DNA of 64,000 nt from Capitulum mitella (taxonomy: Eukaryota > Arthropoda > Thecostraca > Pollicipedomorpha > Pollicipedidae): assembly GCA_030062745.1 (NCBI GenBank), contig CP099847.1, forward strand, positions 2,340,304 through 2,404,303, given 5' to 3'. Below, piece after piece: positions 1-13,174 of the stretch. A program made the position numbers and the translations under genes. The notes below the pieces were generated by a model, which was given only the letters and a program-made list of their open reading frames with translations, had not been told where the DNA came from and made no database searches. Each line of letters begins with the position of its first letter. Position 1 is the stretch's first letter.

Positions 1-1564
1 GCTGCAGCCGCTGCATCAGGCGCAGAGCGGCACCGGGTTCGCTGCACCGCTCTGCCGCCGTCGCCGCAGCAGCAGCTCGCGCCCATGTGCACACAGCCAT
101 TCGCCGCATGCCGACCGGCTCCATAACTCACCGGGCGGCCCAATGATATACAATTATCATGCTTTCGGACAGTTTCCGAGCTACCCGGGTCCTGCCGTTG
201 GTCCGCCCGGCTCGTTCTCGGGCCGGCCGTGGAAATTATACGCCTGCTCCCATCGTCCTGTCTAATGGGCCCATCGGACGGCCATTACAATGCAAACAGT
301 GACCCCCATTCTCCGGTCCTGACCTGTATTATAAATTATTCCGCAGGCGAGACGAGGAATTAAACTGCTAGTTACGTGGTGTCTTCCTCGCTTTTTACGC
401 AGGCGGTGTCAGGGTCACATTGTCCGAGAGGTGTGCTAAGTATTATGTTTCCAAATTGGTGCAAAAACGTCGAAATCCCGGGCCGGGAATGCTATTACAT
501 CGGCGAGAGACGGGCAACAATAAATTTACTCGGACAAATCGAGGAGCGATTTATGGGCACGAAACAGAGCATCCATCTGCGCCGCAGTAAACGTCCCTTC
601 ATCGCCGCCGTCCCATGAATGAAGCGGAATGCGGCTTTCCGGGAATGCGCCCGGCCGGCGGGCGCGCAGCCGGCGCGAGCGGCACCGTTATGATTTACTC
701 CGACGTGTCCTACTGCCGCCTGCTGACGCCGCGTGGTCGTCGCGCTACGAGGTGTGCTGTTGGCACGCCTGCCGGCCAGATGTTTCCGCGGTGCAGCCTG
801 TTCAATGCAATGTTCTAGTGGGATGTAAATCCGTGTAATTCGCTTCACCGAGGTGGGTGGGTGGGTCTCCTTGCACGTCCAGATGAGTCCCGGCGGTATG
901 ATCCCCGTGTCCCGGGACAGACCTCGTGACAGACGGGACCAGCGCTTATAAGCCCGACACATGGGATGAGGCGCACTGTGCACCCGCCGCTCCGCGTACA
1001 GCGTGCAGCACACCGGGCACGTGTATACAGCGTGCGGTACGTCCTGCAGACGGGGTGCAGCGGGCGGCGTCTCGGCCGCGTCCCGGGTCCGCTAATGACG
1101 CGGCGCTACTTCCGCAGCGCGCCGCCAACAGCCGGCCCGTGTGCGGCCGACGCGGCCCTCTCGCGCGACAGTTTACAGCGCCGGTAAACACCAACCACCA
1201 GAAATAAATGGCCTGGGATAACTTCAAAATATTGGCCGAGCCGCGACGCCGGCGCAGGGGCCGCGAGGAGGCCGCGAGGGACCGGCGAGGGGCCAGTGCG
1301 GGCCGGGGCCGGTGACGCGGGAGGCTCGCCGGAACAGGGCGGCCGCCGCCGAGAGCCGGCCGTCGCCCGGCCAGGTGGTGCGCCAAATGCCACTTGCCGC
1401 GCCCAGCGAGTGGCGAACGGCCGCAGCCGAGAAACAAAACTCGTCCCGAATGATGGAGATCAAATAAACAGGCTCGCCCCGGGCGGCGTAAATACTCCCG
1501 ACCGGCGGGCCGAGCCGGGCCCGGCCGGCCGCCGCGGCGGGCAGGGGTCTCATCGCCGGCCGGT

Positions 1565-1885
1565 CCCCTGACCCTGAGGCAGCACCAGACCACCGAGCTG
1601 GTCCAGCGTCCCTGACTGGCCCATCATCCCTGAGACGGTCCCGCGGACCTGTGGTGGTCCCGTCAGTCTCACGCTTTTCATTCAAGCCTGCGTGATTCCT
1701 ATGCTCGACTACTCCCTGGACCCTGAGCAGAGCTTTCCACCCTGTCTGGTGCCTCGACCTTGTTATGGACCTTAAACCCTGAACAAACACCGCGTCCCTG
1801 GACGGCTTCTCATCCCTGAGTAGTAAGATGGTTCGTGGTCCCTGAGCCAATCCTTCAACTTCGAGTTAATCCTTCGCCCCTGAGC
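1565..1885. repeat. Degenerate tandem repeat with CCCTGA core
   Basis: The hexamer CCCTGA occurs about nine times in 320 bp, usually preceded by GT or AT and at spacings of roughly 20-60 bp (for example GTCCCTGACTGG, ATCCCTGAGACG, GGTCCCTGAGCC). This looks like an old, diverged minisatellite. Confidence 0.5.
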
Positions 1886-4800
1886 TGCCGCCTTGCTGAG
1901 AGGCGTCCACGGGTCCCCGGGGCGTCCCTCTGTCCCCAGCGCCCTCTCACCCCCCAGCGGCCCGTCCCCCAGTGTCCGCCGCGCCGTCGGCCGCGTCTCG
2001 CGCCCCTCCTCGGCTGGCGTCTTGCGTTTTTGCTGGGCGGCGCCGGCCGCGGGGGCTCTTGTCGCGCATTGTCGCCGCCCGATTTTTGCGGCTTCCGGCC
2101 CGGACACGGCCGCCGGCCGCCCGCCGCTCGCTAATGCCATTGACGGGCAATCGGACGTGCTATTGGCCAGCCGGAGGCGCCGCGCGCCGTCCGTAATGTC
2201 GTCAGGAGGGCGGCGGGGGCCTGGGCCGCGCGGGGCAGCGGGCGCCGCCGCCAGACGCCGCCGGACCGGCCGTAAATCGCAGCCGCCATTCTGCGCCGTT
2301 TGAAGAGTGGTAAAATATCGCGCTATACGTTACAGAATCATGGAATGTCAAACACGCCGGCCGATCGCGTCTGCGGTTTTGTTTGGAAATGTGGCGGAAT
2401 ATATTCGGCCCGAGCCGCGCCGGGGGGAGCCCATTCAGCTGGAGCGTCGCCGGTGGTCGGCCAGCCGCGTCGCCGCGATGTAGCTGCGTACATGGCAGTT
2501 GGTTTCCGAGCCGGCTGCTCTGAGGGTAGCCCAGACCCCAGAAGTGACCCAGGATATGAGCTCGCCCTCTCACGTGTTGCGGCTGTTGCGAGCCTGAACA
2601 GGCACGGGTGAGGGGCGGGGGAGGTTGCCAGCGGCGCCGGAAGGAGAGCGGCCACCGTCCTCCTCCTCCCCGTCCTCCGCATCGCGCCTTCCTGACCAGT
2701 CCCCATCACGCCGACTAATCACCATAAGCCTACAATCAAAATCATGTTTATCTGATAGTAGGTGTTTTGAAACCGGCCTCATACATACCGTGCGGCCGCC
2801 GGCGGCGGGGTTCACATTGGTCGGTGGCCGGGGGCGGCCGGCCGGCCGGCCAGGTGCGCGCGCGCCTCGCGCCGCCGCTCTGCCCGCTCCGCGCTCTGCC
2901 CGGGCCATGGACGCGCGTTGCCGACCGCAGGCCGGCCGCCCGCCGCCCGCCTAATGCACGTGGGAACGCGGCGCGGCGCAGACAGTATGGCGGCGGACGC
3001 GGGAGAGCCGATTGCAGCGCGGCCGGCACCTGGCCGGTCCGCGCCCCTGCCGCCGACAGCTGGCCCGAGACGCGCTGTCCGGTCAGAAGTCGGCCGGGGA
3101 GGGGGCGCCGCCGGCTCCGGGCGCCGATAGGATCGCATTCCCACCTGTTCGGGCGGCGGGACGCGCCGGCCGGCCGCCGCTGCGTGTTATCCTGTTTACA
3201 CCGGGGCGAACAGCGCGGAGCGAGGGCCGCGCGGATCGCCGGCCGGTGACCCGGCCGCGCGGGTGAGAACGGCGCGGCCGGCCCCGGTCCCGGCCGGGAC
3301 TGCTGATCCGTGTTCGCAGGGGAGACTGAACCGCTGCCGCCTTCGCCGCCCGCCGGTCCACGCAGACGGTCCGTTCTACCAGCGCACATGGGGGATACCT
3401 GAGGCCACCGCCCGCAGCGCCGCCGGAGACGACCGGGGGCCATCCCGCAGTGGCACGTGGGGGAGACGGCTACACCGTCCCCGCCCGTCTGGCTGTCCGT
3501 CCGGCCAGCGTTGGCGCCGCTTCAGCGGACGGTCCGGCGCGACAGACAAGGGTCGTGCGGGTGATTTACGGCCCGGCCCGACGGCGTTTTCACCTTTACT
3601 GGCGGTGCCATGATGGGCGCGGTTTACGAGCGGGCGCATTTGCGACCGGGCCGGCCGGACGTGCAAAAATGCGCACCTCCTGCGCGGCCGGCCGTGCCAG
3701 ATGACCCGCATCGATTGGACCGCATGTTCCAATTTAATGGACAATGGGTCGCATCAAATAATGGCCACGGGGACATTCCCAATTAGCGTTACTCCATGTG
3801 TCGATTTTACGGCGCTGGGAAGCTAAGTCAATCCACACAGACGTACATCGCACGCGACGGCCAGCTCAATCTTTCATGGCGCTCCGACGCCGGCGGGAGG
3901 ATCGACCGGGCGAGGTGACGGGCGTCGGTATCGACAGGCGCCCCGGGGCACTCGCAGGCCCTGCGTCACGCCTCCGCAGAGTGCCGGCACGCCCCGCACG
4001 CACGACCGCCGGGCCGCGCGCGCGGCGACGCAAACAATCGCGCAAACTTTATCCATCAAGATTTGAATATCATTGCTGATTTTCGCCCGCGACCGGCGCT
4101 GCGGAGGAGAGAAAGAGAGAGCCGGCCATCGGCTCCATTTCTGTGATTAGTTTTCGGGCGGGCGGCCGGCGCGCGCGGGAGAGTCCGGGTCCAGTGGAGC
4201 GGCGGACGGAGCGCCTCGGTCGAGCCAAATTGAATTTGCCCGCCCTCCCCGGGCCAGCGCCGAAATGGTCCCACAGATTAGTTGCTCCGATGTAAGCCCC
4301 TCGGCCGGATTCCTGCCGAATGGGAATGGTCTCATTTCGCGCCGCTGAAGCTAAATTACAGGAAATACATTCGTTTGACGAACGGAGCAGGCCTTCAAAG
4401 CTGCTGGGACGCCATTAGATGTTGTCACTTATCGCCCGTGTAAATTTAAGCCAGCTGAATAACGCGCCGGCCAGGTGTAATGGGAGTTCCGCGGACGTTA
4501 ATTGTTGAACCGTCTGGCAAACAGACCGTGCAACGCTCATTTCGCGGGCGTAAATAAACAGGAGGCCGCCCGGACTGGCAGGATGTCTGCTCGCCTGACT
4601 CACGACTCGCTCCGTCGCGCTGAGCGGCCATCACGGCCACGGCGCTCGCGACCGGCCACCCGCAGCCGAGGCGTTTGTCCGTGATTCTTGGCTCTCCGTG
4701 CCGCCTTTCCGAACCGCTGGGACGTCCTCTGCCGGAGCGCGGCCGCCGGCGCCGCCGACCGCCCGACTTTCGGCCGTGCCATCACTCCCCCGAGTCGGCT

Positions 4801-6894
4801 CGGCGTCATCACTCTGCGCGCGCTCCCCGGGGTGGAGGTGGCGCGGCCGACTCGCCTCGCTCGGCTGCCTCCCCGGCGTGATCGCTCTTCCGACGCGCCG
4901 TCCCCCGGGACGATCGCCTTTTTTCATCGGCCGCCGTACCCACTGTTTGAAATCAATTCCCGGCCGGCCGCTGAATAATTTACGCCGACAGCGTCGCGGC
5001 GGGCGCTTCATTTTTCAGCAGCCCCTTTGAGAGGCTGCCAGTCTTCATTTTCGAGCCGGCAATGCGTATTTGTTCAGATCGGTGGCGGGCGTCAGGCGCC
5101 AGGCTCGGCGCCCGTTCCTCGCCGCTGGCCAGTGTTTTTAACTGACCCGTATTTATCTAATCCGCCTTGGCGAGTAGGCCGGCGAATAACTGGCATATGC
5201 CGGCGTTGTGTTTGGCACATTTGCCTCGGCGGCGGCGGCGGCGCCGCCCGCCCGGCGGAGGGGCCGCCTGCGGTCGGCCGGGACCGGGCGGCCGCCACTT
5301 CGCGTCGCGCCGCGAACCGCACGACGCGCCGCCAAACGCCGCGCAGCCGTCCAAAATACACAACACCTGTTGGTCGGCAGCGGCGGCCGCATGCAAAGCG
5401 GCGTGGCCGCGCGGCGGCGCGCCGCCCCGCCCGAACGGACGGGGCCGCCGCGCCCAAATTTCCCGGCCGGAAAGTTGCAGCGGCCCCATATAGCTTTGCA
5501 GCCCGGAGAAAATTAAATCTAGCGGCCATCGGGCGCCACGGTCGTACATCGGCGCGGAGGCATGAGGCCAATCTCCCGGCTCCACTAAATCATTTTTATG
5601 GCCGGCTCCCTAATAGAATGGCGGCCAAGTTTGCGGCAGTTCGGGTGAAGCGGTGAACGTTGCGCGGCGGCGGCGCGTCTCGGCCCGCAGGCGACAGCGG
5701 GTCCGCACCCCCCCCCCCCCCGTGTGGGTTGGTTCAGCGTCAGACCGGCGGCCGCCTCCCGCCGACGGTCACCGCGCCGACAGCAGAAATGACACGCCGC
5801 CGCCGACCTTTGATTCATTTGGAGGCGGCCGCCGGCCGGCATGAATGGGTCGGCAGCGGCGGGTCGGCGCGGCGCCCAACGCTGCGCTGCAGTCGTATTT
5901 ACGGCGCACCCTCTGCGCCGCGCCGAGTTGGCCGCCAGCGCAGCCCAGCCCTCAGCCGCACCTAATTAACGCAAATCTCGTGGCAGAAGAACACGAGCCG
6001 TCGCCTATTTTTGGCCGGCGGGCAGAAAGGAGCAGCGGGGAGGGAGGCTGTGGTAAACAGGCGTCGGACGCCATCCTCAGGTGCAGAGGCCGAGACCTCG
6101 TCTCCCCCCCCCGCAGCAGCCGCAGACGGATGGGCCCAGTGATGAGCTATCCGCGCCGATGGATTTACGTGGTCGGCGAAGATTGACGCGCGCGGAATCG
6201 GCGCCGTACGTTTGTTATTTTTTCAAATTTCCGTGTAAATCAGCCGGAGATAAGGCCCGTGAACACGGTGCTCAGCGCCACTAAATGCGTCGGGAACGGC
6301 AGCGCCGCGGGCGCGATCACCAACTGACGGCGAATTTTGACGGACTGTCGTGCATTTGGCAGCGGCGCGAGTGTATTCAGCTCAGATTTATACGCCGCTC
6401 GGAAGCGACATGCTCATCGATTCGGCGATGAGTGAAGAGCGTCTGGGGAGGCTGCCATTGAGAGGCCCGGCTGAACCGGACAAGGACGCCGCCTCAAAAA
6501 TGGTTTCAAAACGGGAGACGAAATGGCGGCAAGATTATATCTCACAGGACGAGAGAGACTTTTCGCTATAATCTTTCCGAACGTCACAGAGACAAGATTT
6601 ATCACGGTTTGATTTTAATTTATTGTTTCACCAATTGCAATTTCCCGACCAAAAAGGTATTGTGGTGCTGCAGCCAATGGGACGTGTCGCCGTCGACCGG
6701 CCGGCCTGCCATTGGCCGAGAGCGCCGGCCGCCGCCGGCCGGGAAGAAACTCGGCGCATTTGTATTGATCGAGCTCCGGCCGGCCGGCGAAGGAGGCAGG
6801 CCGGAGACGGCCGGCGCGGCGCCGGCAGATGACGCGGGGCGTGGCGCCGCCCCCGGGCCCGCCGCCGGTGCTGAGGTCACGACCCCGGCCGGCG

Positions 6895-7335
6895 CCGGCC
6901 GCAGCCTGCAGGAGACCCGGACAAGGACGCCAACATACACGGGGCAGACCGGCGCCGGCCGTGCGCCGGACGTCCGGCCACGGACATGGTTTACACGGAC
7001 AGACGCCGGCCGGACGGTAGAGCGACCGGGGGACACGGAGGGATGCACGGGCGACACCGACCAGGGCGCACGGACGAGCTCGTCTACAGCCAGGGATGCA
7101 CAGGAGAGATACACCGAGCAGGGTATGCACAGGCGGCCGCGATGCCGAACTGAGAAGCACGGGCACACAAGACACCGACCAGGGGTGCACGAGCCGACAA
7201 ACACCGGCCGGAGGTGCACGACAGGACAGACGCCGAGCAGGGATGCACTAGAGGACAAACGCCGACCAGGCCTGCACAAGCGGACAGACAGCGGCCCGGG
7301 ATTTCCGGCGGGCATCTCGGCCGCGAATTGCCCCG
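6895..7335. repeat. Degenerate minisatellite, about 28-34 bp unit
   Basis: Repeated units of the form GCACnnGACAGACGCCGACCAGGG are visible, for example at 7205-7240 and 7245-7280. Units vary in length and sequence, and the reading frame stays open through the array (6609-7592, plus) because of high GC and the lack of stops in the unit. I do not regard that frame as a gene. Confidence 0.65.
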
Positions 7336-10300
7336 GGACACGACATGCGTCGCTGCCGGCGCCCGCGGGCAGGGCCGCGGTCATGCGACAACACCGAGAG
7401 AAAGAGTTCCGCGCGGGCGCGGCCGCCGGCTCCTACCAGCATCCACTTCCCGGCCGCCTTGTGGGACAGAAAGGAGACAGAGTTAGCCAGCGGAGACGGC
7501 CGCGTCGGGGCCGACGGCGCAGGCGGCCGCGTCGCCGCCGTCGGGCGGGCGGGCCGCGCGCCGCCCGGACCGCCTTATCAGATGGGCCCTGAATAGCCGG
7601 GCCGAGGCAGGCAGCCAGCGTTAAGATCGCTGCGCCGGCCGCCGGCCCGGCCCGCTCCGGTCATTAGGGGCATATGGCAGCCCGGGCGGCCGCGCCGGCG
7701 CGTCCGGCACCACGCGGCGTCCAGATACCATCGGGACCGGCGCGCCTGTGTGGTCCGCCGGCCGCGGCCGTCGCCAAATGGCGCCGCACTGGCGACAATG
7801 CCGGTGCGATTGCGGCGTGAAGCGGCGAGCGTTGACGCCGCGAGAGGGGGCGCAGCCGGGCGGCGGTGGCGGCGACGCCGGCTCGCCGCCCGGCCGCCCG
7901 GTTTACAAGACCTAATCGGTCGGCCCCGGCGAATTACCGTCTGTCCGAGTCTCCCGATACACGGCAAAGCCGTGGTGCTGAATTAATCAGCTGACTTAGT
8001 CCTGTGCGGCCGGGATGCGGGCCGTGAAGGGGAGCCACGTGTTACCCCCTCCCACTGGGCGTCTGCCGGCCTTCTGACTGTTTACGTCTCTAATGGATAA
8101 AACGCATTATGGTCAGATATGAAAAATAAACGCCTCGAGTGGCGGACAAATAAACAAAAGAGAAACAAGTACAATGACGGAAAAAAGACGTCTGGTGCGA
8201 GTTCACGACCGACAAAAACCGGCAGCCAATTGAGGCCAAGACGCTGGGCCGGCCAGACGCCGGCGAAGAGCCCCGACGAGCCGCGCCGCGCCGCGCCGCA
8301 TTCGTCTCGGCTTTATTTTGGCGCCGTCTGGCCGCGTCGCCGGCCGGGCGACAAATTTGGCAGCGGCTCAGCTGATCTCCATCTCGGAGCAGATGTGAGT
8401 GATAAAGTGAGAACGGCTGCTGCGGGACACTTAGGACCCGTTACGTCGACTTTTAATTGTCGTAAATCATTCAAAGAAAACAGTAAACCACATTTGGGCC
8501 GCCTCAGGCGCTCGTAAATCTGTCCCACCTTCCGCAGACCGAGACGAGGCGTGGTGTTATGTCCTTGTTTATATCATCGATGCTCTAAGTTGAAATGGTA
8601 TACAAACGGTAAACCAATAGTTTTGGCACATAAGTAACAATAATACACCATCACAAACGGTTACGTATTCTGGACACTGCGCAGCACTGAACTCAGAGGA
8701 GCCACAGAACAACGCACATTAAAGTCATCAAATAAAACTAATTGAATCACAGTGTTTCATCCAAGAAGTAGCACTTCCTACCAGAGTCATAAAGCTCCCT
8801 ACTAATACCCTAACGTACGGAAATCATCCAGATGAAATATCATCGCTTAATACTGCCAGACTGACGCAATCACTGCGAAGTAAAGCACCCGGGGTCAGAG
8901 GCCCGCAGATACAAGAAAAATTACGTATATCGATAGTTTGTACAAATGCAACGAGTATTCTTCACGGTAGTCGCGTGTGCGGCACAGCGTGTCGCAGCAC
9001 GTCCCGCGCGGCCGCCACTAACAGCTCAACATAAACGTACTCCCAGTCCCTGAATGTACTGGCTAAGCCCAACAGGAGTCGCCGGTCGCGCGCCGGCCGC
9101 GCCCGCGACGCGTGACCCGAGGTCGGGCCGCGCCGGGTCGTGCGGGTCGGTCGGGCCGCCCATTACAGCCACGCAGAAGAAGGGAAAAGGCCGGGACGGC
9201 GGCGGCCGGACGGCGGGCAGCCGGCCGAGCCGCCGCCGCCCGCGGCGCCGGCGCCGACGGCGTCCCAGTGTTTACCGGGCCGCGGCGTCACCGCGCGGTC
9301 GCGCCGCCAGCCTCTCCCGCGCGCGCCGCGCCGCGGCGGCGCCCGACTGCATAAACGGATGGCCGGCCGGCCGCGCCCGCACCGTCCGCACCGCGCGCGC
9401 GCCCGCTCCCCGCTCGCTCGCGCTCGTCTGCCCGTCTGTGTGCGCGCGCGCGCCGGCTCGGTCAGCACGCAGCGGCGCGCGGTGCAGGACGCCTCCGTGC
9501 AGTCTGTCCATCCAGCGCGTGTTGTCTCCCGTTGTAGACGCACGGGACGTGAATTCACTACGTCCGCATCTGCAACAGCGGAGACAACCGCGCGTTAGAT
9601 GGACAGCCGCCACACACAGGTCTACGCCTCTGCACCGCACCGCACTGCCGCTTCTGCCGAGCCAGGCGCGCGCGCGTCTTCCCGATTCAGCCGCGCGCGG
9701 CGCCGCGAGCTCAATTCGAGCCGTCGGGCCGGCCGACAATCGAGGACCCTGCGCAACCTGGAACAGCAGGAGCAGCGCATACCACAGACAGACAGACAGA
9801 GGGCGGCCGGGGGTAGCGCGCGGGACACACCGGCCTTTAGGAGGCCGACGGCGCGGCCCGTCCCCAGCCCCGGCCCACCTACCATGCGGCGCGAATCGGC
9901 CCATCTCGGACGCCAGTTACTGGGAACCGCGGCCCAGACACGCCCCACTGAGAAGCCCCCTGGTGGAGGGGGGGGGGCTGCAAGAACCCACCGCGGGCGG
10001 CGGGGCCCCACCGAGCGGCGGTCCAGACACACCCAACTGGCCAGCAGGGACCCGCTCGTGATCGCTAGCTTATGGAACATCTCGCATTTTATCACGTTTA
10101 TGATGGTAAGACGTAACACCGATCTGCAAGCATTTAACTAACACTATTCGGTACTGACTTTAATATCCATGAGTATATAATACAATCTCCCCCCCCGCAC
10201 CGAAACGGGTTTCTGGCAGTGTGGCCTGGAAGATAATGTTCACTTTCTTAAGCCTTAGTTTTTGTCTTCTCAGTCTTTTACATTTCTACTCTTACGCTAA

Positions 10301-11414
10301 GCTTGGATTAAATTGCTGGAAACTGTTGGGCTTGGCTAAAAGGTCGTGGCTCAGTCCTGTTAGTTCTCGCTGCCAATCGCGTTTTACGCTACTCGTCTGG
10401 CAGACGGTATTTTCCATGGCCATTTCGCCAATGACTTCCATTACTTCGGCTATCCGGTTCTTTTAGTAATCTCCCGGCCTGACACCACCTGAGCCCTCGT
10501 TTCAAAATATTCCATTCACTCCGGTAACTCGGTTACCCCATCTCCATCCACTTGGGCCAATGTTGGCCGGTCCGCAGGCACGCCATTCTCCGCCTGGATC
10601 CCGTCTCTCAGGGGCGGACCCAGATGGCCAGCTACGAGGCACCCAAAACCGACCGGTGGCCAAACAATGGTCAAGCTATGACCTTTCCAAAGAGGCATTA
10701 AATAGGCAAAATGCCGCGTCTGCTCACTTAACATTGTGAAGTTTCTTTCTGTCGCAAACAGCGAGTGTTTCCCTGGTTCAGTTTGCATCAGATCGCGCCC
10801 GTCTGGCCACAGCTCCGGCCCCGCGGGTCCCGCGGTGCCCGCCGGCGCGGGTCCCGGTCCCAGTCGGCAGGCTCCCGGCCGTCGGCGGGCGCCAGCGTCG
10901 GCCGGGCGCCCCGCGGCGCCCTCGGACGTGGGAGCGGCGGCCGGCGCGGCGGGGCGCCGCCGGGTCGCGGCCGCCGCGCGCGTGATCGCATCGCGCGACC
11001 TCGGCGCCGCGGGGCGCGCCGGCCGCCGGCCCATCACAGGCGCCGCCGCCGGCCGCCGGCCGACACTTTTGTCGCAGCGCGCCCCTATCGCGGCCGCATC
11101 GCCGCGTCGCCGCCGCTAAACCGGTAAGGTTTGAAGGGCACGACTCTTTTCCCTGTAACGCCGCGTAAAAAAGCAGCCGGCCGTCCTAATTGCAACTCGC
11201 CGGAGGCCGGACAGCTGCGGTGGCCCCGCCGCCGCCTGCCGCCGGCCGGCTGACCGCGCAGATGCCCGCCGGCGATAGCGGGGTGCCGCCGCTGGGACGC
11301 AGACGGACGGTGTCTGGCGTGGACGGGCCAGGGACCGTCACTGCGCCGCCGACAGCAGCCATAGGAGGCCTCAGGTGACTCGGCCGGTCCTGGGCCTCGC
11401 GCCTGGCAGACGTG

Positions 11415-11685
11415 TGTCGACTCTATGACTGCCATCAGCTGGCATAGCAGGCGTATGGCTATCGTCAGCTAGCTGGCCAGTATTTAACGCCTGTTGGCCG
11501 ATGTGTAGCCACGATAAGCCGTCGTGGCCAGTGTATGACCGCTTCAGCTAGTTTGGCCGGTATATGACTCGCGCTGGCCAGTGCGTGGCTGCCACCAGCT
11601 GGTTTGGCCGGTGTGTGGCTGCCATCAGCTGGTTTGGCCGGTATATGACTCCCGCTAGCCAGGAGTGACTGCCATCAGCGCGCGC
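11415..11685. repeat. Degenerate minisatellite, about 30 bp unit
   Basis: The clearest units are adjacent copies of GTGGCTGCCATCAGCTGG followed by TTTGGCCGGT at 11585-11645. More diverged copies carry CAGCTGG/CAGCTAG, TGGCCAGT and TATGACT motifs across the whole stretch. Confidence 0.65.
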
Positions 11686-12658
11686 CGCGTGGCGGAGATG
11701 GGCCGATAGGCGGCCGCCGCCACCGCCGCGGCCGACCGGTCGTTGTCAGTGGGGTCACGTTGTGTTTTATCAGGCCGGAGCGGACGCGGGCGAGGCACGG
11801 GAATAATTCCCAAATAAACGATCTGGACCGAGATAGCTCGGAAATTCGAACGCTCCGATGGTCGAAATCATAATAAACTTGTGGCGACCGATCGACCTTC
11901 GGGGCCAGATTTATGGATAGGCCGGGCGGCCAGTCAAACCCATTCTTTGGGGCCTGGGAGAGGGCGGCGCGGCGGGCGCCGACCGCGCTCGGCCCCGCCG
12001 TAAACACGCCGCGACCGCCGACCGGCCCGCCGGCCGCTGGCCCGGCGGCGGCGCGCCGGCCCGCCGCGTCGGCAGCCGCCCGGGCCAGGCCGACGCGACG
12101 ATAAGACCGGCGGCCGTCGATATTGTGTTCCAGCGCCGGAGACAAATTCCTATCGCCGTGTTTACACTGGGGACCGAGTTAGTCAAAGTTCAGCCCTGCT
12201 CCTCACGCGATGATTTATCCCGGCCGTCATAAACATGTCAGACGGGCTTGTGCAAACACAAATGGCCAGCGAGCCGCTCTAGTACTCTGCGGAGCGGCTC
12301 CGGCGGGGCCCCTGCCCGTCCGGGGCCGGCTGTACCCAGACCGCTACGCCAGGGCCACCCAGGCGCGTGCAGCGACCAGCGCTGCTCTCAGGCGGGTGCC
12401 AGGACCGCACACAGACCGAGCTCAGAGAGGTACAGGCACAGCCCGGGCTTGTTTCATTGGGACGCCGATTTGGCGGTCACTGGCACTGTGCCAGAGCGTG
12501 GTGGACTCGTCGCAGAAAGAAATGGTCCATTTACACAACTGATGGCGATGAGACTGACCGAATTTCAGCATAAGCAACTGCGTATGATGAGCGGATGTTG
12601 TCCAATGAAGACGACAGATTTGCTTGCCTCAAAGTTCCCGAGCAAAGTAAAATATTGT

Positions 12659-12973
12659 TCATCTCGTTTCATGCTTGTCGCGCAGCTTAAATGCCGTCTC
12701 AGGAATGAGTCCAATTCGTCTTGGCCGGTTAACGACACCCCTCCCCTTGTAATTGCTACCCACTTCCAGTGCCACGAAATTCGCCAACTCAGCCCGAGCC
12801 CAAACGCGCCTACCCTCTCCGGGACACCCCATGCACCCTCGACGGCGTTCGCCTTCAAGCCCGGCAACGTCACCGCAGCCCACCCGCGACAAGCCCCTCC
12901 CGGCCTGGCGGCCTGACGCGGGCCGTCCCAGAGGGGGACGGCGACCGCAGGAGAGAGATCGATCGGTACTCAC
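12659..12973 (-). other. hth: Open read-through of the hth exon 6 donor: possible homeodomain-less 3' end
   Basis: If the donor after exon 6 is not used, the hth frame continues for 104 codons and stops at TGA (12661-12659), giving a protein of about 338 residues with the HM domain and no homeodomain. Homeodomain-less Homothorax isoforms are known in Drosophila. The added residues here (STDRSLSCG, then Arg/Gly-rich sequence) resemble no domain I know. No AATAAA on the minus strand was seen close downstream. In GC-rich DNA an open frame of this length can arise by chance, so this is only a possibility. Confidence 0.3.
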
Positions 12974-13174
12974 GATGTCCGGCGTGCTGGTGCCGTCCTG
13001 GCTCGCCTCGGCCGACGCGCGCGAGTTGCCACTGTTGTTGTTGGTGTCACCGTGGCCGTGTTCACTGGCTTTGGCGCCACCACTGTCCCGCTCATCGATC
13101 ACTAAGTCTATCGGCATTTTGCCCTTCAAACAGCTGATGTAGCGGTGACAGAAGTTGTCGCACAGTTCGTGGAC
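12974..13174 (-). CDS. hth: hth coding exon 6 (residues 168-234, end of HM domain and linker)
   Basis: The acceptor is GTTCCAG (AG at 13176-13175) and the donor is a consensus GTGAGT at 12973-12968; both ends are phase 0. The 67 codons start [20 protein letters not shown] and [10 protein letters not shown], closing the conserved domain. A Gly/Ser/Asn-rich, acidic linker ([12 protein letters not shown]) follows and ends at DGTSTPDI, close to the DGASTPDV of insect Homothorax. The next exon, which should begin the linker leading to the homeodomain, was not found in the remaining 12973 bp. The frame stays open through the donor to a TGA at 12661-12659; see the separate entry. Confidence 0.96.

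Larger units (their letters stand above)
1..12973 (-). other. hth: hth intron 6 (partial, runs off the left edge)
   Basis: I searched this stretch on the minus strand for the expected linker and homeodomain exons (FPKVATNILRAW, WLFQHLTH, NNWFINARRRIVQ) and found none. It is mostly CpG-rich, with degenerate tandem repeats near 1565-1885, 6895-7335 and 11415-11685, a C-run at 5707-5720, and an AT-richer block at 8085-9050. Short AT-rich islands such as 2700-2775 and 4340-4560 in otherwise GC-rich DNA could be regulatory, but I cannot show it. Confidence 0.7.

Noticed and set aside
1-130. Possible exon at the left edge
   Set aside because: Open in more than one frame, but no translation resembles the Homothorax linker, homeodomain or C-terminus.
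6609-7592. 327-codon plus-strand open frame
   Set aside because: Much of it is a degenerate minisatellite and the rest is GC-rich. The Thr/Arg/Gly-rich translation is a repeat artefact.
9054-10061. 335-codon plus-strand open frame
   Set aside because: Arg/Pro/Ala-rich throughout, with competing frames on both strands and no known motif.
1-12973. Homeodomain exons of hth
   Set aside because: I looked on the minus strand for the coding patterns of FPKVATNI, WLFQHLTH and WFINARRRIVQ and found no match; they are probably beyond the left edge.
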